Shown in pieces: positions 1 through 5,193 of a stretch of 5,193 nucleotides of DNA. Position 1 is the stretch's first letter. Every line of letters starts with the position of its first letter. A program made the translations under genes and the position numbers. The notes under the pieces were generated by a model. That model saw only the letters and a list, made by a program, of their open reading frames with translations, was not told the origin of the DNA and did no database searches. The stretch covers positions 1 to 5,193 of the forward strand of contig JAEDFM010000076.1 in assembly GCA_016292805.1 (NCBI GenBank). The letters run 5' to 3'. This stretch comes from Treponema sp. (GTDB lineage Bacteria > Spirochaetota > Spirochaetia > Treponematales > Treponemataceae).

Positions 1-47
1 TAAATAAATATATTATAAAAGATTGTTATTATCAACTAAACAGATAA

Positions 48-1523
48 CTATTTTTTTAAGTAAGCTTGAATTGTAAGTGTTGTGGAAATTACAGATACAA
101 TTGTAGTTACAATTCCCGCATACTGATTAAAGTAATAGGTAAAAGCATTAGTTCTGGCAGTAATTATAGTTTCAGGTTCAATAACAGCATCCTTTTTTAT
201 TTTTTTACCGTTAACATTAACTACAGTAATAGCTTCACCAGCATTTTTAGTTCTGTCAAAACCACCAGCAAGACCAATGTAATAGTCAGCAGTGCGGTCT
301 GGAATATAAGGGAAACGTCCAGGATTACGAACTGCACCAGCAACAGTTACAAAAAGCTGCTTAAATGGAACAACCAGCTTATCGTAAGGCTGAACAGTTT
401 CTTCAGAAGAATAAGATGCATCGTAAAGAATATTTGCAATGTTAAAAGGAATAATCTGCTGGCGGCGTACAATATAAGCATTTTCTATATCGGCAGCAGC
501 AGATTTAAAACATGTAGAATATTTACGAATTAAATATGCATAGTTTGTATTTTCTTCAAATGTAATAATTTTGCGGTTAGAAGCTTCCAAAGAACCTTCT
601 TCATTAGCAAGTACAGCACCTTCTATAAACATAACAGGCTTTAACTGAGAATAAGAAGATACAAAAATTTCGTCCAGATTCTGTAATGCAAGATTTTCGT
701 CAATTGACTTTTGATCCAAATAAAGTTTTTCACCATATTCAGCATCACGGTTTGTATAACGGGTTAATTCTATACGGCTGGTATCGGCCATAGGTGCAAG
801 GCCGTTACCATAAAAATTAACAAGATCCTTTAAGTTTTCATTTTTTAAAAGTTCATAAGTACCAGGTCGTTCAACAGCACCCTTTACAGTTACACGGCGT
901 TCATAACGGTTTACAGTAATAACATCACCAGGACGCACATAAGGATTCTGAGACATATCACCATTACGCAAAGCTTTAAACAAGTCGTAAGTTTTAACCT
1001 TACCGTTTAAACCAGTAACAGTTACTATACGGTTAGATGCATATCCAGTAGTAATACCATTTAAAACTTCAGAAAGACGAGTTAATGCCCAGGCCTTCTG
1101 TTCCTTAGTTTCTTTAACTTCGCCAGTTACAGTTACAGTAAAAGCAGCAGGAGTTGTAAGAATAAACTGAGCACCACTAAGAGGATAGTTTTTCTGAACA
1201 ATTTCTTCCACCTGTTTTTTTACAGTTACATACGACTTACCTGCAACATCAAGAATTGCAAGATTAGAAACCTTAATTTTATAACCAGAATCTACAACAA
1301 TATGAAAACTAACAGGAGTATTACCGGCAGCATAAGTAAGAGAATAAATATCGCCTGCAGTAATCATATAATCAGGATTAGAAAGAGCCAGCTGAGCATT
1401 TGGAACAATAGAAACAAAAGTTTCATCAATACCAGCATTAACATCTGTTTTTTTGTTTATAGTCTGTGCAAAAACAAATACTGAACAAAATGAAAGTAAT
1501 AAAAGAACTGCTAATTTTTTCAT
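48..1523 (-). CDS. Polysaccharide export protein (OPX/Wza-like) with SLBB repeats
   Basis: A 491-residue exported protein of the outer-membrane polysaccharide export (OPX, Wza/GumB-like) family, expected to form or feed the channel that carries a polysaccharide across the periplasm and outer membrane. Seen: a signal peptide at residues 1-19 (MKK, a Leu/Val-rich core, VFA before Q20); a Poly_export-like domain at about 50-125, opening with YMITAGD; then SLBB-like beta-grasp repeats at about 127-205, 209-290, 297-388 (the least typical) and 390-457. Repeats 2 and 4 carry the clear VTVKGAVERPGTY and VTVAGAVRNPGRF signatures. The C-terminus (about 462-488) is a hydrophobic, Thr/Ser-rich segment, perhaps an outer-membrane helix like that of Wza. 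Cys13 lies in the signal core preceded by Phe, so there is no convincing lipobox. The ATG overlaps the upstream co-polymerase stop codon (TAATG) and has a strong AAAGGA site, so the two are translationally coupled. The family call is firm; the polymer exported is unknown. Confidence 0.9.
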   Translation of the reverse strand: MKKLAVLLLLSFCSVFVFAQTINKKTDVNAGIDETFVSIVPNAQLALSNPDYMITAGDIYSLTYAAGNTPVSFHIVVDSGYKIKVSNLAILDVAGKSYVTVKKQVEEIVQKNYPLSGAQFILTTPAAFTVTVTGEVKETKEQKAWALTRLSEVLNGITTGYASNRIVTVTGLNGKVKTYDLFKALRNGDMSQNPYVRPGDVITVNRYERRVTVKGAVERPGTYELLKNENLKDLVNFYGNGLAPMADTSRIELTRYTNRDAEYGEKLYLDQKSIDENLALQNLDEIFVSSYSQLKPVMFIEGAVLANEEGSLEASNRKIITFEENTNYAYLIRKYSTCFKSAAADIENAYIVRRQQIIPFNIANILYDASYSSEETVQPYDKLVVPFKQLFVTVAGAVRNPGRFPYIPDRTADYYIGLAGGFDRTKNAGEAITVVNVNGKKIKKDAVIEPETIITARTNAFTYYFNQYAGIVTTIVSVISTTLTIQAYLKK

Positions 1524-2524
1524 TATTTTTTTCCTTTAAGTTTAGCCATAGCTTCTGGGTCGTTTTTAATATTTTCAATTGCGTTTAAAAGGAATGCAAG
1601 GAAAACAGAAATAAAGAATGCAGCAAATGTAACAATAATACAAAGCTTACCGCGGCTAGGACCACTTTTCATATCAGGAATCTCTGCATATTCCAGAATC
1701 TGGAAAACAGGCTTTTCGCTGGCCATAGAAACCTTTAAGCTTTCGTACTGAACCTTAAGCTGCTTGTAAACTTCTTCCTGAACAGCAAGCTCTGTTTTTA
1801 CAAGAGTAGCATCCATAACAATAGAAGGAGTATTGTAAGGGTTATAAACATTCTGAACCGAAGATTCAATTTCGTGAATCTGTTTTTGCAGGGTTACAAT
1901 TTCGTTATATGTTGTATTAATGTTTTCTTCCAGATTTGTTTTTTGCAGCTGGTTTTTATCTACACCAAGCTCCTTAAAACGTTTTTCCAAAAGTTCTACA
2001 ACGTAATTTACAACATCACGACCAAGAGCGGGATCAATATCTTCAAAGCTTAATGTAAAAACACCAGTTTCATCATCAAAGTTTGAATGGAGTTTCTTTT
2101 TTAATGCTTTACGGCTAGATTCTACAGGAGATTTTTCAATTTTCCATTCTTCAATAAAATTAAATTTTGCAATTACTGCATCCTGAATAGTATTTGAATT
2201 AACAAGATAAGTTGCTAAAGAGCTGTTACTTACTCCACCGCCACCACCAATATTAAAACCAGCCATAGAAGCCAAACTAGATAAATTTCCTAAAGATGCA
2301 CCAGAACCTTTATCATCATTAATAAGCATCTGGGCCTTTGGAGTATATATGTTTGGTAAAAAAGATTTTTTTGGAGGTAATACAAGAGAAATTATTGAAA
2401 TTAAAACTGCCAGTACAGCACCAGCAACAGTAATTCCTATAATCATCCATTTTCGTTTTAATAAAACAGCAAATAAATCTATTAAACTGATTTCATCTTC
2501 GTTTTTTGTTTCAACTTCATTCAT
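1523..2524 (-). CDS. Wzz-type polysaccharide co-polymerase / chain-length determinant
   Basis: A 333-residue inner-membrane protein of the polysaccharide co-polymerase (PCP, Wzz/GumC-like) family, which sets chain length and links polymerisation to export. Seen: a short acidic cytoplasmic N-terminus with the Wzz-type entry ISLIDLFAVLLKRKW (12-26); TM1 at about 27-50; a periplasmic domain with TPKAQMLIND, a Ser/Leu-rich stretch and a GGGGG run (93-97); a predicted coiled coil at about 190-270; a Pro-containing approach (EIPDMKSGPSRGK, 281-293); TM2 at about 293-314; and a basic tail of about 19 residues. There is no Walker A motif or tyrosine cluster, so no BY-kinase is fused. It shares one base with the downstream export gene, its likely channel partner. 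The start is bounded by an in-frame TAA at 2534-2536, so ATG 2524 is the first possible Met. No Shine-Dalgarno precedes it. The family is clear; whether it pairs with a Wzy-type polymerase cannot be told from this window. Confidence 0.88.
   Translation of the reverse strand: MNEVETKNEDEISLIDLFAVLLKRKWMIIGITVAGAVLAVLISIISLVLPPKKSFLPNIYTPKAQMLINDDKGSGASLGNLSSLASMAGFNIGGGGGVSNSSLATYLVNSNTIQDAVIAKFNFIEEWKIEKSPVESSRKALKKKLHSNFDDETGVFTLSFEDIDPALGRDVVNYVVELLEKRFKELGVDKNQLQKTNLEENINTTYNEIVTLQKQIHEIESSVQNVYNPYNTPSIVMDATLVKTELAVQEEVYKQLKVQYESLKVSMASEKPVFQILEYAEIPDMKSGPSRGKLCIIVTFAAFFISVFLAFLLNAIENIKNDPEAMAKLKGKK
1531..1536 (-). promoter_or_regulatory. Ribosome binding site of the export-protein gene
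   Basis: Read on the minus strand, AAAGGA lies eight bases before the ATG at 1523, inside the last codons of the upstream co-polymerase gene. The following stop and start are fused as TAATG. The site fixes the start codon, which is also supported by the signal peptide beginning right at that Met. The one-base overlap implies coupled translation of the two export proteins. Confidence 0.75.
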
Positions 2525-2535
2525 ATAATAATATT

Positions 2536-2563
2536 ATCATATTTTTTTATATTGTTTCTACAA
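2536..2563 (-). promoter_or_regulatory. Possible weak promoter for the export genes
   Basis: On the minus strand TTGTAG (2558-2563) and TATGAT (2536-2541) are separated by 16 bases and lie between the terminator and the co-polymerase ATG. If real, transcription would begin about five bases before the ATG, giving a nearly leaderless mRNA. That fits the absence of a Shine-Dalgarno sequence. The stretch is very AT-rich, so chance matches are easy. The main support is that a promoter is needed somewhere if the terminator is efficient. Confidence 0.3.
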
Positions 2564-2591
2564 AAAAATACCGCAGAATTAATTCTGAGGT
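2562..2591 (-). terminator. Rho-independent terminator after rmlB
   Basis: Seven bases beyond the rmlB stop codon the minus-strand transcript can fold into a hairpin. ACC-U-CAGAA pairs with UUCUG-C-GGU around a UUAA loop, giving five plus three base pairs with one mismatch. It is followed by an A and seven U residues (2562-2568). The core CAGAATTAATTCTG is a perfect palindrome. The stem is modest in G+C, so some read-through into the export genes is possible. Its placement directly after a stop codon and before the only sizeable gap between genes supports the call. Confidence 0.75.
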
Positions 2592-2597
2592 AATAAA

Positions 2598-3719
2598 CTA
2601 TCTACCTTGTTCCGTGTAATTCTTATTTACCCATTCTTTATATTCGCCAGAAAGTATGCGATTCATCCATTCTTCGTGATTCAAATACCATTTAATGGTC
2701 GCAAGCAACCCCTGTTCAAAAGTCATCTTTCTTTTCCAGCCTAACTGAGTCTTTGCTTTTGTACAGTCAATTGCATAACGCTTGTCATGACCAGGACGAT
2801 CCTTTACATAAGTGATTGTCTTACGGACATCTTCAGCATTCTTACCGATTTCTTTTGAAGTAAGGTTGATTACTTCATTCAAAAGCTTAATGTTCTGCCA
2901 TTCGTTTTCACCACCAAGGTTCCATTTTTGTCCAGCTGGAGACTTGTTTACAATTTCCCAAACACCGCGGTTATGGTCTTCTACATAAATCCAGTCGCGA
3001 ATGTTGTCACCTTTACCATAAACAGGAAGATTCTTACCATTTTTGATATTAGAAATCATAAGTGGAAGAAGCTTTTCTGGAAACTGGAAAGGACCGTAGT
3101 TGTTTGTACAGTTAGATAAAGTAATTGGCAGACCATAAGTGTGATAGTAAGACATTACAATATGGTCAGAAGAAGCTTTAGATGATGAGTAAGGACTTCG
3201 TGGATCATAAGGTGTAGTTTCAAGGAAGTAGCCAGTTTCACCAAGAGAACCGTAAACTTCATCAGTAGAAATGTGATGGAAAAGAACATCATCACGAATA
3301 TTGTCTAATGAACAGTTCCAGTAGTTGCGGGCAACATCCAGCAAAGTGTAAGTTCCCATAACATTTGTTTTCATAAATGCTTCAGGCCCAAGAATAGAAC
3401 GGTCAACATGACTTTCTGCAGCAAAGTGAATTACAGTGTCGATGTCATACTGTTTGAAGATGCGTTCAATTTCAGCACGATCACAGATATCAACTTTTTC
3501 AAAGAAATAACGTTTACCGCCGAACTGTTCTTCTACATCTTTTAAAGATTCAAGGTTTCCAGCGTATGTAAGACAGTCTACATTTACAACGTTTCCAGTA
3601 AAATTGGCATCGCCAAATAAGTCAGTTCCAGAATTTGAAAGACCGAACAAATAATGAATAAAGTTACATCCAATAAATCCAGCACCACCAGTAACTAGAA
3701 TATTATTTAAGCGGCGCAT
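2598..3719 (-). CDS. rmlB: dTDP-glucose 4,6-dehydratase (RmlB)
   Basis: A cytoplasmic NAD-dependent short-chain dehydrogenase (extended SDR family) that converts dTDP-glucose to dTDP-4-keto-6-deoxyglucose, the second step of the dTDP-L-rhamnose pathway. Seen in the 373-residue product: the Rossmann motif TGGAGFIG (10-17); NVDCLTYAGN (46-55) for the NAD ribose; FAAESHVDRS (99-108); the catalytic STDEVYG with T152, D153 and E154; the active-site pair Y177 and K181 in SPYSSSK; NNYGPFQFPEK (206-216); the substrate-site DRPGHDKRYAID (307-318); and the usual C-terminal GEYKEWVNKNY. The start is set at ATG 3719 because AAAGGA lies eight bases upstream. The longer GTG start at 3737 would put that site inside the gene. 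The gene overlaps rmlC by 17 bases. Compared with E. coli RmlB (from memory) there is an insertion of about 12 residues near 27-43, just after the dinucleotide motif. The alternative name is rfbB. A related dTDP-sugar route is possible, but the enzyme identity is firm. Confidence 0.96.
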   Translation of the reverse strand: MRRLNNILVTGGAGFIGCNFIHYLFGLSNSGTDLFGDANFTGNVVNVDCLTYAGNLESLKDVEEQFGGKRYFFEKVDICDRAEIERIFKQYDIDTVIHFAAESHVDRSILGPEAFMKTNVMGTYTLLDVARNYWNCSLDNIRDDVLFHHISTDEVYGSLGETGYFLETTPYDPRSPYSSSKASSDHIVMSYYHTYGLPITLSNCTNNYGPFQFPEKLLPLMISNIKNGKNLPVYGKGDNIRDWIYVEDHNRGVWEIVNKSPAGQKWNLGGENEWQNIKLLNEVINLTSKEIGKNAEDVRKTITYVKDRPGHDKRYAIDCTKAKTQLGWKRKMTFEQGLLATIKWYLNHEEWMNRILSGEYKEWVNKNYTEQGR

Positions 3720-4242
3720 ACTTTGTATCCTTTTCACTAAGTACAGGTAACTGATTTTCTAAATAATCAGCCCAGTTAATAGCCAATTTAGGGTCATTCC
3801 ACATAAAACCAGCCTCATCCTCTGGATGATAAAAATCTGTACACTTATATGAAATCATTGCACTATCAGACAAAACTAAAAACCCATGAGCAAAATATTC
3901 TGGTATGTAGAATTGATTATGTATTTTTGAATCTAATATTAAACCGTGATATTTTAAGTAAGTTGAAGATTCTGGACGCAAATCCACAGCAACATCATAA
4001 ATTACACCTTTTAAGACTGTAATTAATTTTCCCTGTGGATAATTTTTTTGAAAATGCATTCCTCGTAAAACATATTTTTTAGAAACCGAAATATTATCTT
4101 GAACAAAATTACTTACAATCCCTGTTTCAGCATATTTACTTTCATTAAATTGTTCAAAAAAATATCCTCTTGAATCTTCATGAATAACTGGTCGTATTTC
4201 CAATAATCCATCAATATTACACTTTATTACTTCAAATGACAT
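3703..4242 (-). CDS. rmlC: dTDP-4-dehydrorhamnose 3,5-epimerase (RmlC)
   Basis: A cytoplasmic cupin epimerase that inverts C3 and C5 of dTDP-4-keto-6-deoxy-D-glucose, giving dTDP-4-keto-L-rhamnose. At 179 residues it has the normal family length. Seen: HEDSRGYFFE (21-30); QDNISVSKKYVLRGMHFQ (48-65) with the catalytic base H63; QGKLITVLKGVIYDVAVDLR (70-89); IPEYFAHGFLVLSD (113-126); Y132 and Y138 in the YKCTDFY motif, Y138 being the usual acid position; WNDP (148-151); and LSEKD (168-172) with D172 as the partner of the histidine. All active-site positions that separate 3,5-epimerases appear intact, so there is no sign of a 3-epimerase-only variant. The ATG lies 16 bases inside the end of rmlA with only a weak GGTAG upstream, so translation is probably coupled to rmlA. 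Also named rfbC. It has a somewhat lower G+C than rmlB. Confidence 0.95.
   Translation of the reverse strand: MSFEVIKCNIDGLLEIRPVIHEDSRGYFFEQFNESKYAETGIVSNFVQDNISVSKKYVLRGMHFQKNYPQGKLITVLKGVIYDVAVDLRPESSTYLKYHGLILDSKIHNQFYIPEYFAHGFLVLSDSAMISYKCTDFYHPEDEAGFMWNDPKLAINWADYLENQLPVLSEKDTKYAPLK
3728..3733 (-). promoter_or_regulatory. Ribosome binding site deciding the rmlB start
   Basis: On the minus strand AAAGGA sits eight bases before ATG 3719, inside the 3' end of rmlC. It is the best Shine-Dalgarno match near this junction. It favours the product beginning MRRLNNILVTGG over one beginning six codons earlier at a GTG. Confidence 0.75.
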
Positions 4243-5102
4243 ATATCTACCAGGTATCTTCCATATTCATTAGAAAATCCACTTGCCAATTTTAATAATT
4301 GTTCTTTGGAAATCCACCCATTATTATAAGCAATTTCTTCTATACAGCTAATATACAACCCCTGCCTTTTTTGAATAGTAGATACAAAATTTGATGCTTC
4401 AAGTAAACCATCATATGTACCAGAATCAAACCAGGTCATTCCACGACCTAACAATTCAACAGAAAGAGTTCCTTCTTTTAAATACATTTTATTTAAATCT
4501 GTAATTTCAAGTTCGTTTCTAGAACTAGGCTTTAAGGATGCTGCTTTTTCTACTACCGAGTTATCATAAAAATATAAACCAGGAATTGCATAATGAGATT
4601 TTGGATTTTTAGGTTTTTCTTCTATTCCAATAGCATTATTTTCCTTATCAAATTCTAATACTCCATATGCTTCTGGTTTAGTAACATAATAACCAAACAC
4701 AACAGCACCTTTATCTTTTTCTATTTTATTAACAGCCGACATAAGAATAGAAGTAAAACTTTGTCCATAGAAAATATTATCTCCTAATACAAGTGCAACA
4801 TCATCATTACCAATAAATTCTTTACCTACAATAAATGCATCAGCAAGACCATTTGGTTTTTCCTGCACTGCATATTCAAAATGCATACCAAGCAAAGAAC
4901 CATTACCGAACAATTCTATAAAGCATGTAATATCACGGGGAGTTGAAATAATCAGAACATCCCGAATTCCTGCAAGCATAAGACAACTCAATGGATAATA
5001 AATCATTGGTTTATCGTAAACAGGTAAAATTTGTTTTATAACAACATTAGTAATTGGATATAAACGACTACCAGCTCCACCCGCAAGAATAACACCTTTC
5101 AT
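4227..5102 (-). CDS. rmlA: Glucose-1-phosphate thymidylyltransferase (RmlA)
   Basis: A cytoplasmic nucleotidyltransferase making dTDP-glucose and pyrophosphate from glucose-1-phosphate and dTTP; it is the first and usually feedback-controlled step of the dTDP-rhamnose pathway. At 291 residues it matches the short RmlA form. Seen: the phosphate-binding signature LAGGAGSRLYPIT (6-18) with R13 and K23; LPVYDKPMIYYPLS (26-39); Q80 and G85 for the thymine base; LVLGDNIFYG (104-113) with metal ligand D108; EEKP (161-164) with K163; R195-N-E197 followed by LEITDLN; GMTWFDSGTYDGLLEA (221-236) with the second metal Asp, D226; and the typical C-terminal EEIAYNNGWIS. It is the first gene after a good promoter. 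A TGGA six bases before the ATG is only a weak ribosome binding site. It overlaps rmlC by 16 bases. Also named rfbA. Some sampled lines fall to about 23 % G+C, below the other genes. Confidence 0.96.
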   Translation of the reverse strand: MKGVILAGGAGSRLYPITNVVIKQILPVYDKPMIYYPLSCLMLAGIRDVLIISTPRDITCFIELFGNGSLLGMHFEYAVQEKPNGLADAFIVGKEFIGNDDVALVLGDNIFYGQSFTSILMSAVNKIEKDKGAVVFGYYVTKPEAYGVLEFDKENNAIGIEEKPKNPKSHYAIPGLYFYDNSVVEKAASLKPSSRNELEITDLNKMYLKEGTLSVELLGRGMTWFDSGTYDGLLEASNFVSTIQKRQGLYISCIEEIAYNNGWISKEQLLKLASGFSNEYGRYLVDICHLK

Positions 5103-5143
5103 ATAAATTCCATTTTCTTTATAATAATATTTTATTCTTCTAT

Positions 5144-5174
5144 ATTATAAGCTTAAACTGCGCTATTTAGTCAA
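5144..5174 (-). promoter_or_regulatory. Sigma-70-type promoter of the rml operon
   Basis: On the minus strand TTGACT (5169-5174) is a five-of-six match to the -35 consensus and TATAAT (5144-5149) is a perfect -10. The spacer is 19 bases, slightly long. An A/T-only block (5178-5186) just upstream could act as an UP element. The expected transcript start is near 5137, giving a leader of about 35 bases to the rmlA ATG. No operator or riboswitch-like fold is obvious in that leader. Confidence 0.65.
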
Positions 5175-5193
5175 CACAAAATTTTTACAGGTT

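Noticed and set aside
1..47. Possible terminator or promoter after the export gene
   Set aside because: The only hairpin is a five-base-pair A/T stem (TTATC/GATAA) with a nine-base loop and a short T run. A TATAAT at 12-17 has a poor -35 partner. In such AT-rich DNA neither is convincing.
66..533. A 155-codon open frame on the plus strand opposite the export gene
   Set aside because: It lies antisense to a well-supported gene, its product is low-complexity and rich in Asn, Ser, Arg and Cys, and it has no recognisable domain. It is a shadow frame, as are the plus-strand frames at 1302-1484 and 2928-3119.
1120..1145. Repeated GTTACAGTTACAGT-like pattern on the plus strand of the export gene
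   Set aside because: It is explained by repeated Val and Thr codons in the beta strands (VTVTG) of the SLBB repeats, not by a DNA repeat with its own role.
3703..4242. The epimerase as a 3-epimerase or isomerase of another dTDP-sugar route
   Set aside because: H63, Y132, Y138 and D172 are all at the positions expected for RmlC, and the gene sits between rmlA and rmlB.
5100..5113. Tiny frame (ATG GAA TTT ATA TGA) overlapping the rmlA start; a similar seven-codon frame overlaps the co-polymerase start at about 2519-2540
   Set aside because: Both are too short, lack ribosome binding sites and are expected by chance in AT-rich leaders, so I do not call leader peptides.

Overview
The window holds five genes, all on the minus strand and therefore transcribed right to left. 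It has no RNA gene, mobile element or CRISPR array that I can see. The DNA is AT-rich: hand counts on sample lines gave roughly 25 to 42 % G+C. The genes use Shine-Dalgarno sequences (AAAGGA type) and a sigma-70-like promoter, which argues against Bacteroidota. The short signal peptide ending in FAQ and the general protein style suggest a spirochaete, perhaps a gut or rumen Treponema. That assignment is inferred from style, not proven.

Layout in transcription order. (1) Right edge, 5103-5193: a leader with a well-formed promoter (TTGACT, 19 bases, TATAAT). (2) rmlA, 4227-5102: glucose-1-phosphate thymidylyltransferase. (3) rmlC, 3703-4242: dTDP-4-dehydrorhamnose 3,5-epimerase, overlapping rmlA by 16 bases. 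(4) rmlB, 2598-3719: dTDP-glucose 4,6-dehydratase, overlapping rmlC by 17 bases. Its true start is an ATG at 3719 rather than the longer GTG at 3737. (5) A hairpin with a T-tract at 2562-2591, a likely intrinsic terminator. (6) A Wzz-type polysaccharide co-polymerase gene, 1523-2524. (7) A periplasmic/outer-membrane polysaccharide export gene with SLBB repeats, 48-1523, whose ATG shares one base with the preceding stop codon. (8) 47 non-coding bases at the left edge.

The first three enzymes turn glucose-1-phosphate and dTTP into dTDP-4-keto-6-deoxy-L-mannose (dTDP-4-dehydrorhamnose). The reductase that would finish dTDP-L-rhamnose (RmlD) is not in the window. The last two genes encode an inner-membrane chain-length/co-polymerase protein and an export-channel-type protein, the usual partners for moving a surface polysaccharide out of the cell. 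The region therefore reads as part of a surface or exopolysaccharide locus, with sugar-nucleotide supply and export in two adjacent blocks separated by a terminator.

All five genes belong to known families and no wholly new system is evident. The points most worth a second look are: the export protein's hydrophobic C-terminal helix with no lipobox; its apparent four SLBB-like repeats; the missing rmlD; the terminator splitting the cluster; the Shine-Dalgarno-less start of the co-polymerase gene; and the lower G+C of rmlA and rmlC compared with the other three genes.
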